From Bifidobacterium choladohabitans (GTDB lineage: Bacteria > Actinomycetota > Actinomycetes > Actinomycetales > Bifidobacteriaceae): a DNA stretch of 64,000 nt. Positions 1-9,545 of this stretch are shown piece by piece (within the stretch, counting starts at the first letter, position 1; each line of letters opens with the position of its first letter). The notes beneath the pieces are model-generated. The model was not told the DNA's origin. It searched no databases and saw nothing but the letters and a program-made list of their open reading frames with translations. A program made the translations under genes and the position numbers. The stretch covers positions 310,001-374,000 of the forward strand of contig NZ_JACFPL010000002.1 in NCBI RefSeq assembly GCF_016102005.1, in the 5' to 3' direction.

Positions 1-33
1 TCTGCGCCAGCGTCCGAAGAAGGAAAGGAATAG
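1..33 (+). CDS. 3' end of an unidentified upstream gene (partial)
   Basis: Frame 1 is open from the first base and closes with TAG at 31-33, giving the tail SAPASEEGKE. The stop lies 4 nt before the ABC ATPase start, and the ATPase ribosome-binding site lies inside this tail, as expected for an operon. In related ATPase/ABC-2 permease pairs the preceding gene is often a GntR-family regulator. That identity is inference only, because ten residues cannot identify a family. Confidence 0.5.
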   Translation, partial: SAPASEEGKE

Positions 34-37
34 CAGC

Positions 38-1012
38 ATGTGTGCATCACCGCCGATGACGACTTCTGGTGAAGATGTCGACTATGCCCTGCGCGTCAGC
101 GACCTTGGGAAAAGCTACGTCAAGGCTGACGGCACAGGTTTCCGCCTGCACCAGGTCACCATGGACCTGCCCATGGGCTACATCATGGGATTGATAGGCC
201 CCAACGGTGCAGGTAAATCCACCCTGATCCGGCTCTTGCTGAATATGACTCGCCGAGACAGCGGAGAAATCAGCATTCTGGGCCGTGATCCCTTGAGTCA
301 GGAGGAGGAGGTCAAAGCAGACCTGGGTGTGGTCTTCGATTCCATTTATTTCCTTGAGGCGTGGAAGGTCAAGGCCGTCGAGCCAGTGATGGCACCCATG
401 TATCCCTCTTGGGACAGTGATCGCTATCATGACTATCTGCGTCGGTTCGGTCTGCAGGAAAACCGCAGAATCGGCAAGCTTTCCCGTGGCATGCAGATGA
501 AACTGATGCTGGCCGTCGCCCTCAGCCACGATGCAAGGCTCTTGATTCTGGATGAGCCCACCAGTGGTCTGGATGTCCTGGCCAGGGACGAGCTCATGGA
601 TATTCTGCTGGACTACATCGGCGACGGTCGTCACTCGGTGCTTTTCTCCACGCACATCACCGCGGATCTTGAACGGGTGGCTGACTTCGTCACCTACATC
701 AATCGAGGATCTGTCTTCTACACCGGCCCCAAGGACGAGTTGATGGAGGCTTTTCATATAGTGAGAGGAGGGCCGGACGATCTGTCTAGAGCACAAATGC
801 CGCATCTGATGGGCTTGCAGCGTTCCGCCACGGGTTTCGAGGCTTTGGTGCCCACTGAACACTTGAAGGATTTTCTGGCATCGGCTTCCCCTGCCGCCGT
901 GGAGCCTTCGGATGGCCGCTACCTGGTGGAGTGGGCCGACTTTGACAACATCATCAGACTGACCGCGGGCTCACCTGCCGCGACCGACAGGAATAAGGAG
1001 GTGGAGTCATGA
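38..1012 (+). CDS. ABC transporter ATP-binding protein
   Basis: 324 aa ATPase that would energise the membrane protein encoded next to it. Visible motifs are Walker A GPNGAGKST at residues 54-62, an ABC signature variant LSRGMQMKL near 148-156 and Walker B LLILDEP at 168-174. The last 100 residues are a family-variable C-terminal region. The start at 38 follows AAGGAAAGGA; a second in-frame ATG at 56 is less well placed. The stop overlaps the permease start by 4 nt (ATGA). The layout resembles YtrB/bacitracin-type exporters with one ATPase and one ABC-2 permease. The substrate cannot be read from the sequence. Confidence 0.9.
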   Translation: MCASPPMTTSGEDVDYALRVSDLGKSYVKADGTGFRLHQVTMDLPMGYIMGLIGPNGAGKSTLIRLLLNMTRRDSGEISILGRDPLSQEEEVKADLGVVFDSIYFLEAWKVKAVEPVMAPMYPSWDSDRYHDYLRRFGLQENRRIGKLSRGMQMKLMLAVALSHDARLLILDEPTSGLDVLARDELMDILLDYIGDGRHSVLFSTHITADLERVADFVTYINRGSVFYTGPKDELMEAFHIVRGGPDDLSRAQMPHLMGLQRSATGFEALVPTEHLKDFLASASPAAVEPSDGRYLVEWADFDNIIRLTAGSPAATDRNKEVES

Positions 1013-1725
1013 AGGCGATAGCCAAGCAGATCAGGTTGGACATGCAACGTTTCTCAGGAGCAGGGAGAACCTGTGTCGGTGTGCTGATTTTCATGTCCGT
1101 GCCCCTCATCGGAATCCTGTTGAACCTAGTCATGGCCCTGACAGGCAATGACGGGGAAGATGCACGGACTGCGTTGACGGGGGCAGTAACCAGCATGGGA
1201 ATCGGACTGCTTGTAGGCCTGGTATTCGGTATGTTCGTCGATTTCAGCAATACGGCAATTCGCTTGAACGGTCTGCTGCCCATAACACGTGATCACCAGG
1301 TATTCGGACGCTATGCTGCTGTAATTCTGCTGGTCCTAGTTCAGTCTTGCGGCTATGCAATATTCTTCTTCTACGCTACTGATTCATTTTTGCATGGTCA
1401 GGACCATTGGCGCGACACTGTCTTGTTTGCTTCGGGGTTGTTCCTGTTGGAGTCTTTGCTCTTTGCGGTAGCTACACCCTTGTTTTATTGGCTGGAGCCA
1501 GTTAAGGCAATGATAGTCTTCCTGGCGCTTCTTGGTTTGGTGCCAATCATGGCCCTTATCGGCAGTTTGCTGCCCTTGGACTGGGGGACCCTCTGGAATT
1601 CAATCATGCGATCTTTGACTTCCGACCTGTGGCGGCCGATGGTCCTCGGGCTGGCCTTGATTCTGGCGGTTGATATGGTTTCGATAGTCATATCTCGCAA
1701 GGTCTATGCCAGGAAGGAGATCTGA
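1009..1725 (+). CDS. ABC-2 type transporter permease
   Basis: 238 aa integral membrane protein with about six hydrophobic segments, starting near residues 23-45 (VGVLIFMSVPLIGILLNLVM) and ending with a short basic tail. It is translationally coupled to the upstream ATPase through an ATGA overlap, so the two probably form one transporter. No substrate motif is visible. The gene ends only 17 nt from the convergent thrC, with no clear hairpin between them. Confidence 0.8.
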   Translation: MKAIAKQIRLDMQRFSGAGRTCVGVLIFMSVPLIGILLNLVMALTGNDGEDARTALTGAVTSMGIGLLVGLVFGMFVDFSNTAIRLNGLLPITRDHQVFGRYAAVILLVLVQSCGYAIFFFYATDSFLHGQDHWRDTVLFASGLFLLESLLFAVATPLFYWLEPVKAMIVFLALLGLVPIMALIGSLLPLDWGTLWNSIMRSLTSDLWRPMVLGLALILAVDMVSIVISRKVYARKEI

Positions 1726-1742
1726 GCCAATTTGTCCAGGTT

Positions 1743-3224
1743 TCAGGACTGCATGACCGCGTGGCGGACGTAGTCGGACATCTCCCTGGGATCGATGCAG
1801 TCCTGAAAGCGCACAGGTGCGCTTTCCAGGGCGCGCAGAGCCTTGGGAGGCCTGGTGTTGGTGGCCTCGGCCAGGATGTCCATGCAGCCGAAATCGCTGT
1901 CCGGGGTCTCCAGACCCAGGGATTGGCAGACCACCCGGGGGAACTTGTAGGGGCTGGCCGTGGACAGCAGCACCCGGGGTACGGCAGGATTCCTGTCGGT
2001 CTGCCCGGTCATGACCTGGTAGCCGCAGGCCGTGTGCGGATCGATCAGGTATCCACGGTCCTCCCAGCAGCCGCTGATGGCTGAGGCCACCTGGTCCTCG
2101 TCGGCCCAGCCACAGGAGAAGAGCTCGCGGATTCTGGTCATCAGGGCTTTGGGCACCTGGTAGCGTCCAGTGGACTCCAAATCGGCCATAAGCGAGGCAA
2201 TCAGTTTGGTGTCGCCGTCGGCCATGTAGTAGAGCATCCGTTCCAGGTTGGAGGAAATCAGGATGTCCATGCTGGGGGAGGTGGTGGTGTAGAAGGGGCG
2301 GTTGCGGTCATAGACGCCTGTGGTCAGGAAGTCGTTGAGGACCCGGTTGCGGTCCGAGGCCACGGTCAGGCGGGCCACCGGAAGCCCCATCATCTTGGCG
2401 TAGTATCCGGCCAGCACATCGCCGAAGTTGCCGGTGGGCACGCAGAATTCGACCGGATCCCCGGGTCTGATCACCCCTCGTTCCATCAGGGACCCGTAGG
2501 CCCGGAAGTAGTAGACGACCTGCGGAGCCAGGCGGCCCACGTTGATGGAGTTGGCCGAGGAGAGGACGGTCGAGGCCTTCTCCTCCAGTTCACGAGCCAG
2601 ATCGGTGTCGGCGAAGATGGACTTGACTGCGGACTGGGCATCGTCGAAATTGCCCCGAACCGCACAGACCTGCAGGTTGCCGCCCTGCTGGGTGACCATC
2701 TGCAGGCGCTGAATCTGACTGACCTTGCCCTGAGGATAGAAAACAGTGATGCCCGTGCCCGGCGCGTCTGCGAATCCGGCCAGCGCCGCCTTGCCCGTGT
2801 CTCCGGAGGTGGCGGTGAGCACCATGATCCGTTCGCCATCCTCCCCGGCCAGGGCCATCAGTCTCGGCAGAAGCTGCAAGGCCACATCCTTGAAGGCCGA
2901 GGTGGGCCCGCGGAAGAGCTCCAGTACGAAGTCGTTGCCGCCCAGGTCCACCAGAGGGGTTATTGCCGGATCGGACCACTGTTCTCCGTAGGCTGCGTCC
3001 AGGCAGGAGTCCAGCTGAGCGGAAGAGTAATCGCTCAGCAGTCCCGAAAGGACCAGTTTGGCCGTGCCCCTGTAGTCCAGGCCGGCAACCGTGGCAGGGT
3101 CGATGGTCAGTGCGTCCAGTCCATCGCTGACGTAGAGTCCGCCGTCAGGGGCCAGGCCCCGTCTGATGGCCTGCTTGGACTGCAGCTGCTCCCTGTCGCC
3201 TCGGGTGCTGTGGTATGTGCTCAT
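1743..3224 (-). CDS. thrC: threonine synthase
   Basis: 493 aa PLP enzyme converting O-phosphohomoserine to threonine, the last step of threonine synthesis in the cytoplasm. The PLP lysine lies in [17 protein letters not shown] (K112), with the N-terminal STRG and [10 protein letters not shown] signatures of the family. The ATG at 3224 is preferred because GGAGGGG lies about 10 nt upstream and the protein then begins MSTYHSTRG as family members do. The frame extends 27 codons further upstream without support. The gene is transcribed divergently from glyA across about 200 nt. Confidence 0.95.
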   Translation of the reverse strand: MSTYHSTRGDREQLQSKQAIRRGLAPDGGLYVSDGLDALTIDPATVAGLDYRGTAKLVLSGLLSDYSSAQLDSCLDAAYGEQWSDPAITPLVDLGGNDFVLELFRGPTSAFKDVALQLLPRLMALAGEDGERIMVLTATSGDTGKAALAGFADAPGTGITVFYPQGKVSQIQRLQMVTQQGGNLQVCAVRGNFDDAQSAVKSIFADTDLARELEEKASTVLSSANSINVGRLAPQVVYYFRAYGSLMERGVIRPGDPVEFCVPTGNFGDVLAGYYAKMMGLPVARLTVASDRNRVLNDFLTTGVYDRNRPFYTTTSPSMDILISSNLERMLYYMADGDTKLIASLMADLESTGRYQVPKALMTRIRELFSCGWADEDQVASAISGCWEDRGYLIDPHTACGYQVMTGQTDRNPAVPRVLLSTASPYKFPRVVCQSLGLETPDSDFGCMDILAEATNTRPPKALRALESAPVRFQDCIDPREMSDYVRHAVMQS

Positions 3225-3426
3225 GGTTGCCTGCCCCTCCGCCATGTCGCCGAACTCATCATTACCAAGGCATTCTACCCCGTGCAGGGGTCCGAACCAT
3301 TGCACTGCTCGGCTCGCGGAGGAAACTGTCTGTGGACGTCAGGGCCTGCCAGGGGCCGGCATGGCGTACAGTATTGCCCACCAGCCCTGTATCCGAGGCT
3401 GTATGTCAAAGACAAAGGAGCGACCC

Positions 3427-4734
3427 ATGGTCGAAGAGAACCCGGTACAGCAATCCTACGATGTCCTGAACTCTTCGATCTCGCAGGTGGATCCGGAGAT
3501 CGCCGCACTGCTGGATGGGGAGTTGGAGCGTCAGCGCGGCGGCCTGGAGATGATCGCCTCTGAGAACTTCGTGCCCAAGGCCGTCCTGCAGGCCCAGGGA
3601 TCCGTGCTGACCAACAAGTACGCCGAGGGCTATCCCGGCAGACGCTACTACGGCGGATGCGAGTGGGTGGACCAGGTCGAGAACCTGGCCCGGGACCGTG
3701 CCAAGGCCCTGTTCGGCGCCGAATATGCCAACGTCCAGCCCCATTCGGGCGCCCAGGCCAATGCCGCCGTTTACCAGGCCCTGATTAAGCCCGGCGACAC
3801 CGTGCTGGGACTGGCCCTGGACCATGGCGGCCACCTGACTCACGGAATGAAGATCAACTTCTCCGGACGCTTTTATCATGCCGAATCCTACGGGGTCGAT
3901 CCGGACACCTTCCGCATCGAGCCCGAGATTATCCGTCAACGGGCCCTGGAGACCCATCCGGCCTTAATCATCGGCGGGTGGAGCGCCTATCCGCGCATTG
4001 AGGACTTTGCAGCCATGAAGGAGATCGCTGACGAGGTGGGGGCCAAGTTCTGGGTGGATATGGCCCACTTCGCGGGTATGGTGGCAGCCGGTCTGCATCC
4101 CAGCCCAGTGCCCTATGCCGATGTGGTCTCCTCCACGGCCCACAAGACCCTGGGCGGACCCAGGTCCGGGTTCATCCTGGCTCGTCAGGAGTATGCCAAG
4201 AAGCTCAACTCCTCGGTCTTCCCCGGCAACCAGGGCGGACCGCTCATGCATGTGATCGCCGCCAAGGCCGTGGCTTTCAAGCTGGCCGGCACGCCTGAAT
4301 TCAAGGAAAGGATGGAGCGCACCCTGGAGGGCGCCAAGATTCTGGCCGAGCGTCTGATGGCCAAGGATGTGGCCGACAACGGCATCACCGTGCTCACTGG
4401 AGGTACGGACGTCCACCTGGTCATGGTGGATCTGCGCAACAGCGAGATGGACGGCCGTCAGGGGGAGGACCTGCTGGCCAGGATCGGCATCACCGTCAAC
4501 CGCAATACGGTGCCCTTCGATCCGCGCCCGGCATCTGTGGCCTCCGGTCTGCGCATCGGAACCTCCGCCCTGGCCACACGCGGATTCGGCCCGGCTCAGT
4601 ATGAGGAGGTGGCCGACGTGATCGGCACTGCGCTGGCCCAGGGTCCCCAGGCGGATCTGGATGCCCTCAAGGCCCGGGTGGACCGGCTGGTCGAGGCCTT
4701 CCCGCTCTATCCTGAGCTGGACCAGACCCACTGA
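3427..4734 (+). CDS. glyA: serine hydroxymethyltransferase
   Basis: 435 aa PLP enzyme interconverting serine and glycine with tetrahydrofolate; it supplies one-carbon units. The PLP lysine is K240 in [14 protein letters not shown], with the N-terminal family signature [10 protein letters not shown] and the substrate motif [13 protein letters not shown]. The start at 3427 has AAAGGAG six nt upstream. An ATG at 3403 and a longer open frame exist but are poorly supported. Length is normal for the family. A strong hairpin follows the stop, so glyA is probably transcribed alone. Confidence 0.96.
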   Translation: MVEENPVQQSYDVLNSSISQVDPEIAALLDGELERQRGGLEMIASENFVPKAVLQAQGSVLTNKYAEGYPGRRYYGGCEWVDQVENLARDRAKALFGAEYANVQPHSGAQANAAVYQALIKPGDTVLGLALDHGGHLTHGMKINFSGRFYHAESYGVDPDTFRIEPEIIRQRALETHPALIIGGWSAYPRIEDFAAMKEIADEVGAKFWVDMAHFAGMVAAGLHPSPVPYADVVSSTAHKTLGGPRSGFILARQEYAKKLNSSVFPGNQGGPLMHVIAAKAVAFKLAGTPEFKERMERTLEGAKILAERLMAKDVADNGITVLTGGTDVHLVMVDLRNSEMDGRQGEDLLARIGITVNRNTVPFDPRPASVASGLRIGTSALATRGFGPAQYEEVADVIGTALAQGPQADLDALKARVDRLVEAFPLYPELDQTH

Positions 4735-4745
4735 ACGGCCCTTAT

Positions 4746-4776
4746 AGGAGGGAGGCGCAGCAATGCCCTCCCTCCT
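4746..4776 (+). terminator. hairpin after glyA, possible terminator
   Basis: A perfect 10 bp stem (AGGAGGGAGG with CCTCCCTCCT) and an 11 nt loop lie 12 nt after the glyA stop. No long T tract follows, so termination may be weak or assisted. Confidence 0.6.
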
Positions 4777-4862
4777 CCTGTCGTCATTGCCCCCGCAGAG
4801 GGTTACAATCGGTACAGAATATGGGTCTGGCGGACACGCCAGGGCGAAAGGATCTGACGAAC

Positions 4863-6167
4863 ATGAGTGAAAACGAGAACTCCGATCGTCAGGATGTGTT
4901 CGATCGGGTCTGTGCCATGGCTGATGCGGCGGCCGCCGCACAGGCAGGTCTGGCGGGCATGACCGGTCAGGCCAGGAATGCCCTCCTGCTGGCCCTGGCC
5001 GATGCGTTGATCGACCAGGCCGATCAGATTGCCGCAGTCAATGAACAGGACTGCACCCAGGCTTTTGAAGAAGGGATGAGCGCCGGTCTGATCGACCGTC
5101 TGCGCCTGGACAAGGTTCGTATCGCTGATGCCGCCCGGGGCGTGCGCATGGTGGCCGGGCTGACCGATCCCCTGGGCGAGGTGGTTCGCGGCCATGACAT
5201 GCCCAACGGCATGCGGCTCAATCAGGTGCGGGTTCCCCTGGGCGTGGTGGCCATGATCTACGAGGCCCGGCCCAATGTCACCATCGATGTGGTGGCCCTC
5301 TGCCTCAAGTCCGGCAATGCGGCCCTCCTGCGAGGGGGTCACGCGGCCCAGCGCACCAATCGCGCCCTGGTGGAGCTGATAGGCGGGGTGCTTCGTGAGC
5401 AGGGGTTGGATTCGGCTCTGGTGGCTTCCGTGGACCGATACGGTCGCGAGGGGGCCCAGGCCCTGATGAAGGCACGCGGCCACGTCGATCTGCTGGTGCC
5501 CAGGGGTGGCCGAGGGCTGATCCGCAGCGTAATCGAGCAGGCCACCGTACCCACCATCGAGACCGGGGCTGGCAATGTCCATATTTATGTGGACCGCTCG
5601 GTGGACATGGATCAGGCCATTCCCATCATCGTCAACGCCAAGACCCAGCGGGTGGGCGTCTGCAACGCCGCCGAAAAACTGATCGTCCACCGGGATGTGG
5701 CCGATGAATTCCTGCCACGTGTGGCGCAAGCGCTGACCCAGGCCCAGGTCGAGCTGCACCTGGATGCGGTCTCCATGGACATCCTTGCCGGACATGGTCT
5801 GCCCGAAGAGCTGCTGGTCCGCGCAGAAGAGGATGACTGGGATCGTGAGTATCTGGACCTGAAGATGGGGGTACGTGTGGTGGACTCCCTGGATCAGGCC
5901 ATCGAGCACATCAACCGTCACTCCACCGGCCATACCGAGGCCATCCTGGCCCGGGACTACGAGGCTGTGGAGGAGTTCTCCCGCCGGGTGGATTCGGCTG
6001 TGATCATGGTCAATGCCTCAACCAGATTCACCGATGGTGGCATGTTCGGCATGGGCGCGGAGCTGGGCATCTCCACCCAGAAGCTGCATGCCCGAGGACC
6101 CATGGGTCTGCAGGAGCTTACCACCACCAAATGGATCGGCTACGGCAGGGGGCAGGTGCGGCCGTGA
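4863..6167 (+). CDS. proA: gamma-glutamyl phosphate reductase
   Basis: 434 aa NADPH-dependent enzyme making glutamate-5-semialdehyde for proline synthesis. The active-site cysteine is C267 in [14 protein letters not shown], and the C-terminal half carries the [21 protein letters not shown] family motif. The start at 4863 follows GAAAGGA by 11 nt. An upstream ATG at 4821 lies just after a TACAAT element that looks like a promoter -10 box, so it is less likely. proB is not in the window. The stop overlaps the next gene by 4 nt. Confidence 0.95.
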   Translation: MSENENSDRQDVFDRVCAMADAAAAAQAGLAGMTGQARNALLLALADALIDQADQIAAVNEQDCTQAFEEGMSAGLIDRLRLDKVRIADAARGVRMVAGLTDPLGEVVRGHDMPNGMRLNQVRVPLGVVAMIYEARPNVTIDVVALCLKSGNAALLRGGHAAQRTNRALVELIGGVLREQGLDSALVASVDRYGREGAQALMKARGHVDLLVPRGGRGLIRSVIEQATVPTIETGAGNVHIYVDRSVDMDQAIPIIVNAKTQRVGVCNAAEKLIVHRDVADEFLPRVAQALTQAQVELHLDAVSMDILAGHGLPEELLVRAEEDDWDREYLDLKMGVRVVDSLDQAIEHINRHSTGHTEAILARDYEAVEEFSRRVDSAVIMVNASTRFTDGGMFGMGAELGISTQKLHARGPMGLQELTTTKWIGYGRGQVRP

Positions 6168-6721
6168 ACGAGAAGATCGAAGAGCTCTTCCAACGCGAGC
6201 ACGACAATCCGCGTATCTGGCTGAGGGTGGCTTCAGAGCGGCTGAGCCTGCTGCGGTACGTCTTTCTGGTCCAAATCGAGGACGGCATCCCGGATGCGGA
6301 CCAGCGTTCCTGCCTGGAGTACGCCGATGCGGTCCTGATTGGCTGGCCTGATGAACATGCCGATGATGTGCATGACCTGGACCAGGACCAGCTCAACCAG
6401 GTCAGGCAGGACATCACCGTCATGGAGGAGCGTGTGCCGGTCTTCCGCAAACAGGAGCAGGAGGGTCGCATCGCCGACCTGTCCGATTCATTGGTAGCCA
6501 TCACCGGATGCGTGGCCCAGGTCCGTCGGGCCTACCAGCCGGGCTTCCCCCTGCCCACCTACTCCGAGATCCGCCGCGTGGTCCAGGAGGAGTGGAATGC
6601 CGACATGGAGCGGATCGATCCTGACCGGGTCAACCCCAGCGCCGAGCAGATGCGCCAGGAGGCCGAGTCCGAGAACGAGGAGAACGCCTCGGAAGCCAGA
6701 CGGGAGGGCGAGCAGGCGTGA
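6164..6721 (+). CDS. conserved hypothetical acidic protein
   Basis: 185 aa protein starting at a GTG that overlaps the proA stop (GTGA), and itself overlapping nadD by 4 nt. It is helical in character and strongly acidic, with a tail dominated by Glu, Ala, Asn and Arg from about residue 145. No signal peptide, membrane segment or catalytic motif is visible. I do not recognise a family. The tight coupling between proA and nadD suggests a real, translated gene of cytoplasmic location. Confidence 0.75.
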   Translation: MNEKIEELFQREHDNPRIWLRVASERLSLLRYVFLVQIEDGIPDADQRSCLEYADAVLIGWPDEHADDVHDLDQDQLNQVRQDITVMEERVPVFRKQEQEGRIADLSDSLVAITGCVAQVRRAYQPGFPLPTYSEIRRVVQEEWNADMERIDPDRVNPSAEQMRQEAESENEENASEARREGEQA

Positions 6722-7407
6722 ACCGGATGATGTCTGAACTGTCCAAGGAGGGAGAAACCGGACAGGAGCCATCGGATATTGACGGGTCCTGTAGGCCTGC
6801 CCACCATAACCGCCGACCCCGGGTGGGGATCATGGGCGGCACCTTCGACCCCATTCACAATGGCCACTTGGTGGCTGCCTCGGAGGTGGCCTGGGTCTAC
6901 GACCTGGATGAGGTCATCTTTGTGCCCACCGGCCGCCCGGCCTTCAAACTGAACAAGACGGTGACCAATGCCGAGGACCGCTATCTGATGACCGTGATCG
7001 CCACGGCCTCCAACCCCAAGTTCACGGTCTCCCGGGTGGACATCGAGCGTCCTGGCATCACCTATACGGTGGACACCCTGCGCGACATCAAGCGGATGCG
7101 CCCCGACAGCGACCTCTTCTTCATCACCGGGGCGGATGCCGTGGCCGAGATCATGCGCTGGAAGGATGCCAACCGGATGTGGGATCTGGCCAAGTTCGTG
7201 GCCGTCTCCCGACCCGGCTACTCTTCCAGCCTGGACGACCTTCAGGTGCCTGCCCAGCGGGTGGATACCCTGGAGATTCCGGCCCTGTCCATCTCGTCCA
7301 CGGACGTGCGGCGTCGTTCGGCCCGGGGCATGCCGGTCTGGTACCTGGTCCCGGACGGGGTGGTGCAGTACATCAACAAGCACGGGCTCTATCGCTCGGC
7401 TTCCTGA
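6718..7407 (+). CDS. nadD: nicotinate-nucleotide adenylyltransferase
   Basis: 229 aa enzyme adenylating nicotinate mononucleotide in NAD synthesis. The nucleotidyltransferase motif [11 protein letters not shown] is at residues 40-50 and ISSTDVR at 192-198. The GTG start overlaps the previous stop (GTGA) with GGGAGGG upstream. This gives an unusual 37-residue N-terminal extension before the core. In many genomes nadD sits beside rsfS; here rsfS is 3.5 kb away after glmU. The true start could be further inside, but no better ribosome-binding site was seen. Confidence 0.93.
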   Translation: MNRMMSELSKEGETGQEPSDIDGSCRPAHHNRRPRVGIMGGTFDPIHNGHLVAASEVAWVYDLDEVIFVPTGRPAFKLNKTVTNAEDRYLMTVIATASNPKFTVSRVDIERPGITYTVDTLRDIKRMRPDSDLFFITGADAVAEIMRWKDANRMWDLAKFVAVSRPGYSSSLDDLQVPAQRVDTLEIPALSISSTDVRRRSARGMPVWYLVPDGVVQYINKHGLYRSAS

Positions 7408-7466
7408 GCTTCGCATACCGTCGGACTCGCCAACACGGACTGTCCGGCTGTGTCAGCGCGCGCCAT

Positions 7467-7472
7467 TATTAT
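7467..7472 (+). promoter_or_regulatory. possible -10 element before prs
   Basis: TATTAT lies about 40 nt before the prs start in the 103 nt gap after nadD. No convincing -35 element is paired with it. Confidence 0.3.
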
Positions 7473-7510
7473 GGGGGCTGTCCGCTTCAGCGAAAACAAC
7501 GTTTGGAGAT

Positions 7511-8527
7511 ATGGTGAGCGCGATACTCAAAGGCAGACCAGGAAAAAATCTCATACTTGTCACAGGCCGGGCCCATCCCAGACTCGCGGCGGACGTGGCC
7601 GATCAACTCGGCATTGACGTCCTCGAGACGACAGCCTACGACTTTGCCAACGGTGAGATGTATGTGCGTTACACGGAGTCGGTGCGCGGTGCGGATGTCT
7701 TCGTCCTGCAGACCCACTCGGACCCGGTCAACAAGTCCATCATGGAACAGCTGATCATGATCGACGCCCTCAAGAGGGCTTCGGCGCGATCCATCACCGC
7801 TGTCTGCCCGCTCCTGGGCTACTCCCGTCAGGACAAGAAGCACCTGGGCCGCGAGCCCATCTCCTGCCGGCTCATGTTCGACCTGCTCAAGGCGGCCGGT
7901 GCGGACCGGATCATGTCGGTCGACCTGCACGCCGCCCAGTCCCAGGGCTTCTTCGACGGGCCTGTGGACCACCTGATCGCCATGCCGGTGCTGGTGGACT
8001 ATGTGCGCGACCGTATGGACCTGTCCAAGGTGGCCGTGGTCTCGCCAGATGCCGGCCGCATCCGGGTGGCCGAGCAGTGGGCCCAGCGCCTGGGAGGCGT
8101 GCCCCTGGCCTTCATCCACAAGACCCGTGACATCACCCAGCCAAACAAGGCTGTGGCCCACCGGGTGGTGGGCGACGTGCGCGGCCTGGACTGCGTGCTG
8201 GTGGACGACCTGATCGACACCGGCGGCACCATTGCCGAGGCCTGCAATGTGCTGGATGAGGCCGGCGCCAACTCCATCACCATCGTGGCCACCCATGGCG
8301 TCATGTCCGGGCCTGCCGTGGAACGGCTCAAGTCCTGCAAGGCCAAGGAGGTCATCCTGACCGACACGGTCCCCATCCCCCAGGAGAAGCGTTGGGATGG
8401 CCTGACCGTGCTGTCCATCGCGCCCCTGCTGGCCTCGGCCATCAAGGCGGTCTTCGAGGACGGTTCGGTGGCCCGGCTCTTCGACACCTATCCGGCCCAT
8501 CACGGCCAGGGCTTCCTCTTCGCTTGA
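7511..8527 (+). CDS. prs: ribose-phosphate pyrophosphokinase
   Basis: 338 aa enzyme making PRPP from ribose 5-phosphate and ATP, feeding purine, pyrimidine, NAD, His and Trp synthesis. Diagnostic motifs are the catalytic-site VDLHAAQSQGFFDG and the PRPP-binding loop CVLVDDLIDTGGT. The ATG at 7511 and a GTG at 7514 are both possible; GGAG at 7505-7508 is slightly better spaced for the GTG. Length fits class I enzymes. prs commonly neighbours glmU, and here only a tRNA and a HAD gene separate them. Confidence 0.95.
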   Translation: MVSAILKGRPGKNLILVTGRAHPRLAADVADQLGIDVLETTAYDFANGEMYVRYTESVRGADVFVLQTHSDPVNKSIMEQLIMIDALKRASARSITAVCPLLGYSRQDKKHLGREPISCRLMFDLLKAAGADRIMSVDLHAAQSQGFFDGPVDHLIAMPVLVDYVRDRMDLSKVAVVSPDAGRIRVAEQWAQRLGGVPLAFIHKTRDITQPNKAVAHRVVGDVRGLDCVLVDDLIDTGGTIAEACNVLDEAGANSITIVATHGVMSGPAVERLKSCKAKEVILTDTVPIPQEKRWDGLTVLSIAPLLASAIKAVFEDGSVARLFDTYPAHHGQGFLFA

Positions 8528-8550
8528 CGCCCTGCCTGCGCGGCATGGCG

Positions 8551-8578
8551 TGGCGTAATCGTCCGGCTGTGGCATAAT
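8551..8578 (+). promoter_or_regulatory. candidate promoter of tRNA-Gln
   Basis: TGGCGT at 8551-8556 and CATAAT at 8573-8578 are separated by 16 bp and end 31 nt before the tRNA. The -35 match is weak. Confidence 0.45.
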
Positions 8579-8609
8579 GAACCTGGCGGTGCCTGAAGGG
8601 TTCCGCCTT

Positions 8610-8680
8610 TCCCCCATGGTGTAAAGGCAGCACACGGGTCTTTGGAACCCTTAGTCTTGGTTCGAATCCAGGTGGGGGAG
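8610..8680 (+). tRNA. tRNA-Gln (anticodon TTG)
   Basis: Cloverleaf of 71 nt. The acceptor stem pairs TCCCCCA with TGGGGGA, the T loop is TTCGAAT, and the seven-base anticodon loop CTTTGGA at 8640-8646 places TTG at 8642-8644. The bottom pair of the anticodon stem is a C-T mismatch. CCA is not encoded. Confidence 0.93.
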
Positions 8681-8747
8681 CTTACGCTCGCCGATTCCGG
8701 TCGGAGACGGCCTCCTTGGGGTCGGTGACCAACCGAAAGGAACTGTC

Positions 8748-9545
8748 TTGGCAGTCAAGAAGATCGAAACCTGGCTCACCGACATGGACGGCGTGCTGGT
8801 GCACGAGAACACGGCCCTGCCCGGAGCTGCCGAATTCATCGACACCCTCAAGCGCAACAACCGCCAGTATCTGGTACTGACCAACAACCCCATCTACACT
8901 CCTCGTGACCTTTCGGCCCGCCTTGGCCGTTCGGGCATCGACGTGCCCGAGGATCGGATCTGGACCTCTGCGCTGGCCACTGCCGACTTCGTATCCCGGA
9001 CCATGCCCCGGGGATCGGCCTATGTGATCGGCGAGGCCGGACTGACCACGGCCCTGCACGAGGCCGGCTTCATTCTTTCCGACATCAAACCGGACTACGT
9101 GATCCTGGGGGAGACCCGGACATACTCCTTTGAGTCCATCACCACAGCCATCCGCTTGATTCTGGGTGGCGCTCGCTTCATCTGCACCAACCCTGACGCC
9201 ACCGGTCCCAGCGAGAACGGCGTCCTGCCGGCAGCCGGCGCGGTGGCGGCCCTGGTGACCAAGGCCACCAACCGCGAGCCCTACTTTGTGGGCAAGCCCA
9301 ATCCCATCATGTTCCGCACGGCCCTGAACAGGGTGGGCGGCCACTCCGAGACAACGGCCATGATCGGCGATCGGATGGACACCGACGTGGTGGCCGGAGT
9401 CGAGGCCGGCCTGAACACCTTCCTGGTGCTGACTGGCATCACCACACGACCCGAGGTGGAAACCTTCCCCTACCGTCCTGACCAGGTGGTGGACTCCATT
9501 CAGGACCTGATCGGCATCGCCGAGAGCGGGGTGGTGGAGTTTTGA
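8748..9545 (+). CDS. HAD-superfamily hydrolase, NagD-like (IIA)
   Basis: 265 aa phosphatase-type protein of the NagD/p-nitrophenylphosphatase group. The nucleophile motif DMDGVL is at residues 12-17, the conserved VLTNNP segment follows, and GDRMDTD is at 207-213. It starts at a TTG six nt after GAAAGGA; no ATG is available nearby and the HAD motif would be lost with a later start. Substrate is unknown; family members hydrolyse sugar phosphates or nucleotides. The stop overlaps glmU by 4 nt, so co-translation with cell-wall precursor synthesis is likely. Confidence 0.88.
   Translation: MAVKKIETWLTDMDGVLVHENTALPGAAEFIDTLKRNNRQYLVLTNNPIYTPRDLSARLGRSGIDVPEDRIWTSALATADFVSRTMPRGSAYVIGEAGLTTALHEAGFILSDIKPDYVILGETRTYSFESITTAIRLILGGARFICTNPDATGPSENGVLPAAGAVAALVTKATNREPYFVGKPNPIMFRTALNRVGGHSETTAMIGDRMDTDVVAGVEAGLNTFLVLTGITTRPEVETFPYRPDQVVDSIQDLIGIAESGVVEF

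Noticed and set aside
3225-3426. Possible glycine riboswitch or T-box between thrC and glyA
   Set aside because: No conserved riboswitch core or T-box sequence was found; only weak -10-like elements are present.
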